A stretch of 64,000 bases of DNA from Planctomycetota bacterium (GTDB taxonomy: Bacteria; Planctomycetota; UBA8742; UBA2392). Below, in pieces: positions 51,221 through 59,271 of the stretch (positions are counted from its first letter, which is position 1; the number at the start of each line of letters is the position of its first letter). The notes below the pieces were generated by a model. The model saw nothing but the letters and a program-made list of their open reading frames with translations, did not search any database and was not told the origin of the DNA. Location of the stretch: NCBI GenBank assembly GCA_020425605.1, contig JAGQRH010000017.1, positions 1 through 64,000 on the forward strand, given 5' to 3'. The position numbers were made by a program, and so were the translations under genes.

Positions 51221-52452
51221 TGCCTGACAGCCCCCCCGGCAACAAGACGGTGCGTCCGTCCGGCGTGCGCCGCGACACCGCGAGACTGCAAGGGCGGGAG
51301 CGCGACCGGGACACAGGACGAATCCGTGCGGAAGACCACGCGCGATACCGTGTAGCGGTTTTCGCGCCGCGCCTCGAACTTGACGGGACCACCATGTACA
51401 CGCGGACGCTGCTGAACGCGCTGCGCGGCAGTGGTGACGCGGTGATGCTCGTGGCGCCCAGCGGGCCGATGGCCAAGACGCTGCTGGGGGCATATGACGA
51501 CCTGTTCGAGATGCCCGATCAGGGGAAGATCGGCTTCTTCGGCTGGCGCCGGATGAAGGAAGCGCTGGCGGACTTCGAACCGGAAGTTCTGCACTCGGTT
51601 TGTCCGGATGCCTCGTTGCCGGCTGTCCGCGTGGCGGACCACCTGCAGCTGCCCCTCTGCGTCAGCGTTCACGGCGTGAAGCCGGATGAGCTGCCGCCTG
51701 CGGAAGACAAGCTGTATGACGCATACATTGCGTCAGACCAGTCAGTGCGCGAGCGCCTTCTGAACGACTGCCGGCTGGAGCGCGACCGTACCACGCTGAT
51801 TCGGGACTGCGCGTTTCCGGAGCGTGCCCCCGACGAGCAGGCCATCCTGAGCGATCGTCGCCGGCAGGTTGTGGGCTGGGTTGGTCCACTGACCGAAGGA
51901 TGCGGCTACCATTGTTTCATTGAAGCCGCCATCAAGGTCCAGGCGCGCGGCGTGGACTCGATGTTTTCGATCCTTGGCGGCGGCAACGCAGCCGACAAAG
52001 TGCGCGACGAAGTTGAATCGCGCGGGATGCTGCCGCGAATCGTGGTGGTTCAGGGCCTCTATGACTACGGCCGGATCTGGGATCCGTATGACATCGCCGT
52101 AATCGACACTCGGCAAAGCGCCGCTGCGCTCATGGTGTTGAATGCCATGGCAAACGGTCGGCCGGTCATTGCGACTGAGGGCGGCGCCGTGTTCGATCTG
52201 ATCCAGGACGGCGTAGACGGCATGATCGTGCCGCGCGACGACTCGGACACGCTTGCGGAGCGCATCCTGCTGCTGGTGCAGAATCCTGCCGAGCGCCTGC
52301 GCATGGCCAAGGCGGCCTTTGAGAAGATCGAAGACGACTATCGCCCGGTCGACATGGCCGATTCCCTGAATGCAACCTACACGGCATTGCTAACCGACGA
52401 GCCCCTGCCCAAACTGTTTGAGCCTCGATCAAGACGTGCCGCGACGAAGTGA
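51220..52452 (+). CDS. family 4 glycosyltransferase
   Basis: A 410-residue protein. After a basic N-terminal extension (about 45 residues) it has YRVAVFAPRLELDGTTMYTR, then the donor-side pattern VGPLTEGCGYHCFIEAAIKV, IAVIDTRQSAAALMVLNAMANGRPVI, typical of GT4. The usual E-x7-E is altered (IDTRQSAAALMVLNAMA), so activity or donor preference may differ. It is coupled to the MsbA-like gene and probably acts on the exported lipid-linked glycan. Confidence 0.8.
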   Translation: MPDSPPGNKTVRPSGVRRDTARLQGRERDRDTGRIRAEDHARYRVAVFAPRLELDGTTMYTRTLLNALRGSGDAVMLVAPSGPMAKTLLGAYDDLFEMPDQGKIGFFGWRRMKEALADFEPEVLHSVCPDASLPAVRVADHLQLPLCVSVHGVKPDELPPAEDKLYDAYIASDQSVRERLLNDCRLERDRTTLIRDCAFPERAPDEQAILSDRRRQVVGWVGPLTEGCGYHCFIEAAIKVQARGVDSMFSILGGGNAADKVRDEVESRGMLPRIVVVQGLYDYGRIWDPYDIAVIDTRQSAAALMVLNAMANGRPVIATEGGAVFDLIQDGVDGMIVPRDDSDTLAERILLLVQNPAERLRMAKAAFEKIEDDYRPVDMADSLNATYTALLTDEPLPKLFEPRSRRAATK

Positions 52453-52501
52453 CCGCTCGGCATCCCTTGCACAGAAAACATTCAGGAGCACTTGGCGAAC
52501 C

Positions 52502-53614
52502 ATGCCCGTAAACCGCTACGATCGGCTTTTTGCCCATGCGGGCTCGATTACCGGGCTGCTTTCAGCCAAGCAGGTGGAAGAGCTGTTTTCCCTGGTAGAA
52601 ACCGGCGAGGCGCGTGACATGGCTACTGCGGCTGCTCGCCGGGGCTTTCTGCCGGCCGACGTCGCGGCCGCGCTGGGCATCATCGCATCGGAGCTTGCCG
52701 CACGACGAATCGCGGAGAACATTGAGCCCGACACAATCGTTTCCTCCGGAAAATCCGGCGAGTCCGCAAAGCCCGACACGCAGCTCTATCCAAGTGCGCT
52801 TGGCCAATATCATAAGCTCAAGCAAATCGCTCGCGGCGCGATGGGCATCATCTTTCGTGGAGAGCGGCGGGCGGACGGGCAGGTGGTCGCGCTTAAGGTT
52901 CTCCCGCTTCAGGCAGTTACCGACCCTGCAGACGTGGAACGCTTCAAGCGCGAAATCGAGACCATCACCAGCCTTGTGCATCCCAACATCGTGCGCGTGT
53001 TCGACTTCGGACAAGAAGAAGACTTCTACTACTACGTGATGGAGTTTCTGGATGGCCGTAGCCTGCGCGAGCTGGTCTACGACCGCGGGCATCTGTCGCC
53101 CTATCATGCAGCCGAAATCCTCCGTGACGCCGCGCGCGGCGTGGCGTTTGCACACCAGCACGGCGTCATACACCGCGACCTGAAGCCCTCCAATGTGATG
53201 ATCTGCAAGGACGCACAGGTGAAGATCGTCGACTTCGGGCTGGCCTTCCACAAGACAAGCCAGGTTCTGACCGCAACCGGCATCAGCCTGGGAACGCCCG
53301 CCTATATGAGTCCCGAACAGATTGAAGGCGACCGTGCGGACGTCAATGAACGCAGCGATATCTACAGCCTGGGCGTGTCGCTGTTCGAGGCGGCGACCGG
53401 CCAGCGCCCTTTTGAGGGCGAGAATCAGTACGATGTGATGAAGCGGGTGCTGTTTGATGAAGCGCCGCGCGCCATCGCCATCAATCCGAGCGTTCCCGAC
53501 GATCTGAGCAGGATCATTGCGAAGGCAATGGCCCGAAATCCGGACGACAGGTATTCGAGGGCAGCAGACCTGATTTCTGACCTCGACGCCTTCATTGAAG
53601 GGACTGGCAGTTAA
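52502..53614 (+). CDS. soluble Ser/Thr protein kinase
   Basis: A 370-residue Hanks-type kinase without membrane helix. An N-terminal 95-residue helical region (LLSAKQVEELFSLVETGEAR) precedes the catalytic domain: QIARGAMGIIFRGE, VALKVLPL, VIHRDLKPSNVMI, DFGLAFH and GTPAYMSPEQI. All catalytic residues are present. The ATG at 52502 is preferred; an upstream start at 52418 would overlap the glycosyltransferase gene. Confidence 0.92.
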   Translation: MPVNRYDRLFAHAGSITGLLSAKQVEELFSLVETGEARDMATAAARRGFLPADVAAALGIIASELAARRIAENIEPDTIVSSGKSGESAKPDTQLYPSALGQYHKLKQIARGAMGIIFRGERRADGQVVALKVLPLQAVTDPADVERFKREIETITSLVHPNIVRVFDFGQEEDFYYYVMEFLDGRSLRELVYDRGHLSPYHAAEILRDAARGVAFAHQHGVIHRDLKPSNVMICKDAQVKIVDFGLAFHKTSQVLTATGISLGTPAYMSPEQIEGDRADVNERSDIYSLGVSLFEAATGQRPFEGENQYDVMKRVLFDEAPRAIAINPSVPDDLSRIIAKAMARNPDDRYSRAADLISDLDAFIEGTGS

Positions 53615-53936
53615 GGCTGAACCGTGTGGAGTTAGCGCACAGCACGCATGCTGGCTGCGGAGCGCTCTGGACGATTCCGTGAATGGCTTCTTACATTGAC
53701 CCCGAGGCCCATTTGTAAGGCTTCTGGAAGTAATAAGCATTTTTCTGACGGAATCTGTTGGACAAGGTGTGTGGCTGGTGATACTTTCATGACACTAGTG
53801 GGTAGAAGGGGTGAAGCAAAGGGCTAAAGTTCGTGAATATTCGCGTTTTGGGCTTTACACCCATTTGCCTCATCACTTCAATATGCGTCCTCTACCGTTT
53901 GGTTCCGCCTAACAAGGCATGTTCAGGAGAAACTCC
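53615..53936. other. 322-bp intergenic region upstream of the pseudopilin
   Basis: I see no gene. The stretch is noticeably AT-richer than its surroundings. It contains the palindrome GAATATTC near 53837 and a candidate promoter at 53854-53882 (listed separately). A long leader and an isolated strong promoter would suit an abundant pilin. Confidence 0.5.
53854..53882 (+). promoter_or_regulatory. candidate promoter of the pseudopilin gene
   Basis: TTTACA (53854-53859) and TTCAAT (53877-53882) are 17 bases apart, 55 bases ahead of the pilin ATG. The -35 is a good match, the -10 only four of six. Confidence 0.35.
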
Positions 53937-54314
53937 ATGCGCAACAATCGTAGTGGCTTCACGCTGATCGAGCTTCTGATCGTCGTGGTTATCGTGGGAA
54001 TTCTGGCTCTGGCCGCAATCCCGCTTATCACGTCGAACACCCGCGACGCACGTCGCGCAGAAGGCGAGCAGCTGATGGGCTCGGCTCGCGACTACTGCCG
54101 AGTTGAATACAGCAAGAACGGCAACGCCACGGCGGTTACCACCCCGTTCGGCACCCAGGTGACCAACGGTGCATTCGCCGGCAAGTACTACGCGGTCAAC
54201 ACCTACACCGCCGGTACCCCGAGCGTGACCGCCACCGCCACCAGCTCGTCTGACGGCAACGGCCTCATGTCATGGGCTTGGGCAAGCGGCAACAGCACAA
54301 TCAGCTGGCCGTAA
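53937..54314 (+). CDS. type IV pilin-like / type II secretion pseudopilin
   Basis: A 125-residue prepilin: leader MRNNRSG, then FTLIELLIVVVIVGILALAAIPLI with Glu at +5. The ATG at 53937 has AGGAG at 53925-53929; the earlier ATG at 53919 overlaps that site. It is a close paralogue of the gene at 18745-19134 and is followed at once by a strong terminator, so it is transcribed alone and may be an abundant subunit. Two more prepilins and the pil operon follow. Confidence 0.92.
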   Translation: MRNNRSGFTLIELLIVVVIVGILALAAIPLITSNTRDARRAEGEQLMGSARDYCRVEYSKNGNATAVTTPFGTQVTNGAFAGKYYAVNTYTAGTPSVTATATSSSDGNGLMSWAWASGNSTISWP

Positions 54315-54337
54315 GCTGAAGTACGGTATCTGAATCA

Positions 54338-54370
54338 ACCAAGGGACCCTTCGGGGTCCCTTGGTGCTTT
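54338..54370 (+). terminator. strong terminator after the pseudopilin
   Basis: A perfect 12-bp stem (ACCAAGGGACCC / GGGTCCCTTGGT) closed by a UUCG tetraloop is followed by GCTTTATT. It sits 24 bases after the stop and is one of the clearest terminators in the window. Confidence 0.93.
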
Positions 54371-54426
54371 ATTCATACATTCCAAGGGCGCCAAGCGACG
54401 AATGCCCCCTTTTTGCAAGATTATGT

Positions 54427-54454
54427 TTGATAACCGGGGCTTGCGGTGTATAGT
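54427..54454 (+). promoter_or_regulatory. candidate sigma70-type promoter of the prepilin pair
   Basis: TTGATA (54427-54432) and TATAGT (54449-54454) each match the consensus in five of six positions, with a 16-base spacer. The site lies 32 bases ahead of the prepilin ATG and just after the preceding terminator. Confidence 0.55.
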
Positions 54455-54486
54455 TCCTGTAAGAAATCTTTCACAAGGTTTGAAAC

Positions 54487-55005
54487 ATGCGAACGAAGAC
54501 TGCAGGCCGCAACTCGCGGCGCGGGTTTACTCTGGTTGAAGTCGGCGTTTCCATCTTCATCATCACGGTGGTCGCGCTTGCCGGCTTCGCATACTACGCC
54601 AGCGCACGCGTCTCCGAGATTAACGAGTGGCACGACCAGAACGCTCTGTTCATGTGTGAGCGCGAAGTCGAGTCGTGGCATTCAAACGGATACACGGCCC
54701 TGACAGGCTTTGGTTCGAGCGACTCCGGCTCCGCCAATTACCTTCCGTACGGTTATCGCTTTGCCAACCCGGACGCTGCATGGAATGTTGGCGGGCGATA
54801 CAAGGATGTTACGCTGAACGGCTTCACCTACCGCGTCCGCGCGCAGAACCTTTATAACGCAAACACCGGCAGCGATTACTACGTCCAGGCCACCTGGAGT
54901 GGAATCACCTACTACTACCGGCAGATCAACGTTGTAGTGCAGTGGGGAAACCTCTCTGGCACCCCAACCTATCAAATGAACCAGGAGACCCGGATGGCGC
55001 GCTAG
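54487..55005 (+). CDS. prepilin-type protein (PilV/GspI-like)
   Basis: A 172-residue minor-pilin-like protein: basic leader MRTKTAGRNSRRG, then FTLVEVGVSIFIITVVALAGFAYYA with Glu at +5. The C-terminal domain is rich in Tyr, Gly and Asn (YYVQATWSGITYYYRQINVV). A second prepilin gene with a nearly identical leader (RNSRRGFTLVE) follows 24 bases later, so the two form one unit. Confidence 0.88.
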   Translation: MRTKTAGRNSRRGFTLVEVGVSIFIITVVALAGFAYYASARVSEINEWHDQNALFMCEREVESWHSNGYTALTGFGSSDSGSANYLPYGYRFANPDAAWNVGGRYKDVTLNGFTYRVRAQNLYNANTGSDYYVQATWSGITYYYRQINVVVQWGNLSGTPTYQMNQETRMAR

Positions 55006-55029
55006 TGCGCCCCCGACTTGTGGAGACCT

Positions 55030-55623
55030 ATGATGAAGACCGTAAATCTAAGCCGCAACAGCCGCCGGGGCTTTACGCTAGTTGAGCTGCTTGTCGGCAT
55101 GGTGGTGTCGACCATTCTCATCATGGGGATGGGAATCGTGATGGTCACGCTGTTCACGGGCATGCGCGAGTCCAAGGACTTCGCCAATGCGACCGGACGT
55201 GTCGACCTGATTCGGCAGCTAACGTTCGATGCCCGCACTGGCAACGACATCATTTTCCCTGCCACGGACGGCACTACTGGCTACTACGTGGGTACCGGCT
55301 ACACCGGCCACCAGATTCAGTTCAACAGCCTTCGCTATGACCCCGTCGGGGACACAACCTCTGACGTCACGATCACCTGGGAGTCGCGCATTCCAAATGC
55401 GACGCCGACAGACCCCTTCATCGTCTACCGCTTTGTAGATGAAACACCGGAAGACCCGCCGGTGCCTGGCGACGATGTGATGACCTTCGCCCAGGACGAC
55501 ATCACCACCTTCACCATCCTTCGCAACTCCACCACCAGCTTCTCGGCTGCCATCACAACCACTGAGAACTCTGAGGTTGTCGCAGTGGAGTTGGCTGTGA
55601 CTCTACGCAACGTGATTAACTAG
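55030..55623 (+). CDS. prepilin-type protein (PilW/GspJ-like)
   Basis: A 197-residue prepilin: leader MMKTVNLSRNSRRG, then FTLVELLVGMVVSTILIMGMGIVMV. The ATG at 55030 has GGAG at 55022-55025. Features such as VDLIRQLTFDARTGNDI and a beta-rich acidic C-terminal domain resemble PilW/GspJ minor subunits. It ends the prepilin unit and is followed by a strong terminator. Confidence 0.88.
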   Translation: MMKTVNLSRNSRRGFTLVELLVGMVVSTILIMGMGIVMVTLFTGMRESKDFANATGRVDLIRQLTFDARTGNDIIFPATDGTTGYYVGTGYTGHQIQFNSLRYDPVGDTTSDVTITWESRIPNATPTDPFIVYRFVDETPEDPPVPGDDVMTFAQDDITTFTILRNSTTSFSAAITTTENSEVVAVELAVTLRNVIN

Positions 55624-55658
55624 CCGTCGGTTGCAACAAGATTCACTTGGAATCACGC

Positions 55659-55688
55659 GGGGCCCGCCTTGGTGCGGGCCCCCTTTTT
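55659..55688 (+). terminator. terminator after the prepilin pair
   Basis: The 9-bp GC-only stem GGGGCCCGC / GCGGGCCCC with loop CTTGGT is followed by CTTTTTG, a classical Rho-independent terminator. Confidence 0.93.
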
Positions 55689-55788
55689 GTATCTGCTTGC
55701 TACCAAGGGTGTTGACGAGTTCTGACCGCCCGTCTATCTTCACCGGCGTAGACCAAACTTCAAAAACTCAACTTACACGGAAGCGCCC

Positions 55789-57066
55789 ATGGCAACCTTA
55801 GCCGTCGGCATCGATGTTGGGACTTCCTCGGTCAAGGCCGTGGCGCTGAAGCGCACCGGATCTGGCTATTCCCTGCGAAGTGTGGGGCAGGCGGATATTC
55901 GCCGGTCAGAGTTCCATCCCGAGGAATCTCCACAAGCGATTGCTGAAGCCCCACTTAGGGCCCTGGAACGGGTTTCGCAGGATTCTGCGTTCTCACGCAA
56001 GCCTTGCGCCTTCGCCGTTTCCGGACCGCGCGTTGCACCTCGCCTTTTCAAATTCCCCTCGATCCCGAAGGGGGAAGTTGAGCAGGCCATTCGCTTCGAA
56101 GCTGAACAGATTATCCCGTTCGACCTGGCCCAGGCCGCGCTTGACTACGTGCTGTTTGACGAAGCCATGGAAGAAGGCAAGCCCGTCATGGAAGGGCTTG
56201 TGGTCGCGGTCCACAAGGAAGAAGTCGACAAGCGCTTTGTGCTGCTGAAGAGCGCCGGGTTTGACCCGGTCGTGCTCGACATTGACACGCTGGCGCTTGC
56301 AAATGCGTACTCAGAGACCGAGGGGCTCAACGAGCGTGAGACGGTCGCGTTGATCAACATCGGCGCGCGCTTCACCAATCTCTCGATTCTCCACGGCCCG
56401 CGCCGTTGCTTCGTTCGTGACATTGCGACGGGCGGCGACATGCTCAGCCGTGCGATCAGCGAGATTTACGGGCTTGATCTGCCACAGGCCGAGAAGCGCA
56501 AGCGCGAAGCAAGCTACACCCCGTTGGATGATCTCGAGGGGGGCGGCTTCGCTGACGATTTCGGAGGCGTCGGCGGCGGTGAGACGGAAGGTTTTGGCGA
56601 CACCGAGGGTTTCGAGCCGATAGATGACGGCAACGAAGAATACGTGCTGCTGGACAGCGACCAAACGGGCTTCGAGAGCGGCGACACCATGAGTGACGCC
56701 GATGACTTCGAAGCATCCGGCCAGACGCAGAGCGGGATGGACGCGGCCCAGCGGATCTCCGCCAATCGCGCCGTTCTGGCAGATGCTCTCGGCGACCTGA
56801 TCAGCGAAATCCAGGACACGTTCAAGTACTACATCAACAGGCGCATCATTCCGCGCGTTGACAAAGTGCGGCTGTGTGGTGGTACGGCGAAGTTTCCGGA
56901 CATTCAGGAGTTCTTTGCCAGCCAGCTTGGCGTACCGACGGAGCTGTGGAACCCGTTCGCACGTATTGACGTGGGCGGTGTGGCCGGCAAGTATCCGCCG
57001 AACTTCCTCGATGAGTTGGGTCCGATGATGGCCGTCGCCACTGGCCTGGCGATGCGTGCACTCTGA
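55789..57066 (+). CDS. pilM: type IV pilus assembly ATPase-like protein PilM
   Basis: A 425-residue actin-like protein of the cytoplasmic alignment complex. GIDVGTSSVKAVALKR is the phosphate-1 loop; ALINIGARFTNLSIL is phosphate-2; RVDKVRLCGGTAKFPDI is the adenosine motif. An acidic, Gly-rich low-complexity segment of about 70 residues (about 240-310, including GGGFADDFGGVGGGETEGFG) interrupts the fold where PilM is normally compact. It is the first gene of the pilM-N-O-P-like-Q operon. Confidence 0.93.
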   Translation: MATLAVGIDVGTSSVKAVALKRTGSGYSLRSVGQADIRRSEFHPEESPQAIAEAPLRALERVSQDSAFSRKPCAFAVSGPRVAPRLFKFPSIPKGEVEQAIRFEAEQIIPFDLAQAALDYVLFDEAMEEGKPVMEGLVVAVHKEEVDKRFVLLKSAGFDPVVLDIDTLALANAYSETEGLNERETVALINIGARFTNLSILHGPRRCFVRDIATGGDMLSRAISEIYGLDLPQAEKRKREASYTPLDDLEGGGFADDFGGVGGGETEGFGDTEGFEPIDDGNEEYVLLDSDQTGFESGDTMSDADDFEASGQTQSGMDAAQRISANRAVLADALGDLISEIQDTFKYYINRRIIPRVDKVRLCGGTAKFPDIQEFFASQLGVPTELWNPFARIDVGGVAGKYPPNFLDELGPMMAVATGLAMRAL

Positions 57067-57104
57067 TTCAGCAAAGCGGTCAAGACCGCTCTTAAGGGGC
57101 TGGA

Positions 57105-57788
57105 ATGTTTGAACTGAACCTCATCAAGGACAAGGCAAAGGCGCGCCAGAGACGGCGAGTCATTTTCCTGTCCATCGTCAGCATCCTGCTGTTGGCCGGC
57201 TTGCTGGCGATCTTTGTGGGCAGCCTGTTCTGGCGAGAGACCATCAAGCTGAAGCAGGCCAATGACGAAGTCACACAGATCTCGCTGAAGCTCGACGGCA
57301 TGCGCGCGGACCTTGATGTCCGCGAGCCGGCGGCCCGCAAGCGCCGCAACGCGTTGATTGAGGCTTGGTCCGAAGACGTGCTCGTTCGCCAGGACCGGCC
57401 GTTCTTCAACCCGATCCTGACGGATCTCGTCGAGCATCACCCGCCGACTGCCAAGTTCTGGTACAACTCGATCCAGTTGACGACAAACACCGGCGGACGG
57501 GCAGGCGATGCATCAGAAGACACAGCCGCAGCCACGGCCCTGATGGGAACCCGCGGGCTTGAGGCCAACGGCTACATCCAGATTGAAGGATCAGACGTCC
57601 TGACGGAGAGTGAGCTGACACAAGTCGCGCGCCAGATGGATGGCATGGTCAAGCTGGTTGGTGAGCCCAAGTTCTCACTGGACGTTTCGCACGAAATCGT
57701 GCCGGGCGGCGACGCCGAAGCATCGCGCTACGTACCTTTCACCGTGCGCGCAGCGCAGACTCAATTCAGCGGACGCGAGACACCGTAG
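57105..57788 (+). CDS. pilN: type IV pilus alignment protein PilN
   Basis: A 227-residue bitopic inner membrane protein. The cytoplasmic N-terminus MFELNLIKDKAK matches the PilM-binding FNLLP-type motif region; one helix (VIFLSIVSILLLAGLLAIFVG), a coiled-coil and a ferredoxin-like periplasmic domain follow. Position between pilM and pilO supports the call. Confidence 0.85.
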   Translation: MFELNLIKDKAKARQRRRVIFLSIVSILLLAGLLAIFVGSLFWRETIKLKQANDEVTQISLKLDGMRADLDVREPAARKRRNALIEAWSEDVLVRQDRPFFNPILTDLVEHHPPTAKFWYNSIQLTTNTGGRAGDASEDTAAATALMGTRGLEANGYIQIEGSDVLTESELTQVARQMDGMVKLVGEPKFSLDVSHEIVPGGDAEASRYVPFTVRAAQTQFSGRETP

Positions 57789-57797
57789 GAGCACGCA

Positions 57798-58460
57798 ATG
57801 GCTGACAAGGGATCAGGAGGCGCAGGAGGCGACTGGACGGCCGGCATCGTGGCTATCTTCGCTGCCCTGTTGCTTGGTAGTGCGGCTCCGATCGGGCTCT
57901 ATTTCGGTCTTTACAAGCCGAAGGTGGCCGATCGCCTCGCTGCGGAAGAGAAGAAGAGCAAGCTGATGGTCGATATGGACCTCATGCTTGCACGCTCTGC
58001 CCGCGTGACCAAGCTTGAGGATGAAGGCGATGATATGGCGGAGCGGGTCAAGGCCAAGGAGGCCCCGTTCGCTGAGCCTGATGTTGAGCGCATGGATGTA
58101 CCGGAAGTGCGCGCTGCGCTGTTGCGCCTCGCGGAGAAGCACCATCTTTCTCTGCGCCCTGAACGCCAGCAGCAACTGGGTGCTGAAGTTGTCTATGCGC
58201 CGGGTATCCGCATCCAGTTTGCGAAGGGCCTGATGGCCACCAAGTTGACGATTGAGGCCCTGGCCTACTTCCACGATTTCGGCCGTTTCGTCACGCAGAT
58301 GGAAACGCTTGCCCAGGAGGGCAATGAAACGGCGCCCAAGTACATCATCATACCGGAAGAATTGACCTGCACCGGCGATACCAACGGCGGCAGCAAGCAT
58401 GTGTTCGTAATGTCCGTTTATGTGGTTGAACGACGGGAAGTGGACACAATCGGCCGCTAA
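57798..58460 (+). CDS. pilO: type IV pilus alignment protein PilO
   Basis: A 220-residue bitopic membrane protein: one helix (GIVAIFAALLLGSAAPIGLYF), a coiled-coil (residues about 45-90) and a periplasmic domain. FHDFGRFVTQMETLAQ is the most PilO-like segment. It has GGAG before the ATG, nine bases after pilN, and is expected to pair with PilN under the secretin. Confidence 0.82.
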   Translation: MADKGSGGAGGDWTAGIVAIFAALLLGSAAPIGLYFGLYKPKVADRLAAEEKKSKLMVDMDLMLARSARVTKLEDEGDDMAERVKAKEAPFAEPDVERMDVPEVRAALLRLAEKHHLSLRPERQQQLGAEVVYAPGIRIQFAKGLMATKLTIEALAYFHDFGRFVTQMETLAQEGNETAPKYIIIPEELTCTGDTNGGSKHVFVMSVYVVERREVDTIGR

Positions 58461-58478
58461 AGCCAAACGGGTGACGCA

Positions 58479-59216
58479 ATGAACAAACAGACGAAACAAC
58501 TGATCGCACTGGGTGGCTTGGTCCTTGTTGCCGGGGTGATTGCGGCCTGGAACTTCGGCCTGTTTGGTGGTGGCGAGCCGGAGAAGCCCGCGCCGGACCC
58601 GGCCGCGGCTGCCGGGACGCCGACCCCGACTCCACCTGCCGGAGAGCCTGCCGCGACCACACCATCGGCCGCCGGCGGAGTACCAGGCGGTCCCGCACCG
58701 CAAACGCAGGACCTGGATCTAGAGATTCCCGAGCCGGTGACACTCGTAATGCCGCGCTATCGTTGGAACTGGACCAACGCCGGCGAAGACTACGTCAAGA
58801 GCCCGGACTATGATCCGAAGCTTGCGGCCTACGATCCGCTCTGGGTGCAGAACATCGACGTGGTTGACCCCAAGCGCAAAGAATACATCGACAACCTGAA
58901 GCAGGAGTGGGTGCTCGATGGCCTCACTGAGACCATGCAACGCGTGACCCGCAAGGACGCGGACGGCAACAACGTAGAACAAGAGGAAATGGTTCTTGAG
59001 GCGTGGTTCCGCGACAAGAAGCGCCCGTACGGCGAAAAGGACCGCCTGACAAACACTCGCTTTACGATTGAGAAGATTTTCAAGAACCGCGTTTATCGCT
59101 CTGAAGGCAGTAGTGACTTCAAGGTACGGTCCGGTGTGGACCTCGCAGGTGACACAGGTGCGAAGCTGACAATTTTCGTCGGCGACGACGGCCGATATGC
59201 GCCGGAAAACAAGTAG
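58479..59216 (+). CDS. hypothetical protein in the PilP position
   Basis: A 245-residue protein with one N-terminal helix (LIALGGLVLVAGVIAAWNFG), a Pro/Ala-rich linker of about 50 residues and a C-terminal domain (about residues 85-245) that I do not recognise; it is not the compact lipoprotein PilP. Because it lies between pilO and pilQ it may do PilP's job of linking the inner-membrane PilNO complex to the secretin. This is inference from gene order. Confidence 0.7.
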   Translation: MNKQTKQLIALGGLVLVAGVIAAWNFGLFGGGEPEKPAPDPAAAAGTPTPTPPAGEPAATTPSAAGGVPGGPAPQTQDLDLEIPEPVTLVMPRYRWNWTNAGEDYVKSPDYDPKLAAYDPLWVQNIDVVDPKRKEYIDNLKQEWVLDGLTETMQRVTRKDADGNNVEQEEMVLEAWFRDKKRPYGEKDRLTNTRFTIEKIFKNRVYRSEGSSDFKVRSGVDLAGDTGAKLTIFVGDDGRYAPENK

Positions 59217-59239
59217 TGGACCGACAGGACTGATTTTTG

Positions 59240-59255
59240 GCCCGCGGTGGCGGGC
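59240..59255 (+). other. small hairpin ahead of pilQ
   Basis: GCCCGC / GCGGGC with loop GGTG lies 16 bases before the pilQ ATG, preceded by TTTTT. It is too weak to be a convincing terminator but could modulate expression of the secretin relative to the upstream genes. Confidence 0.3.
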
Positions 59256-59271
59256 ATTCGGGGGGATTGCA

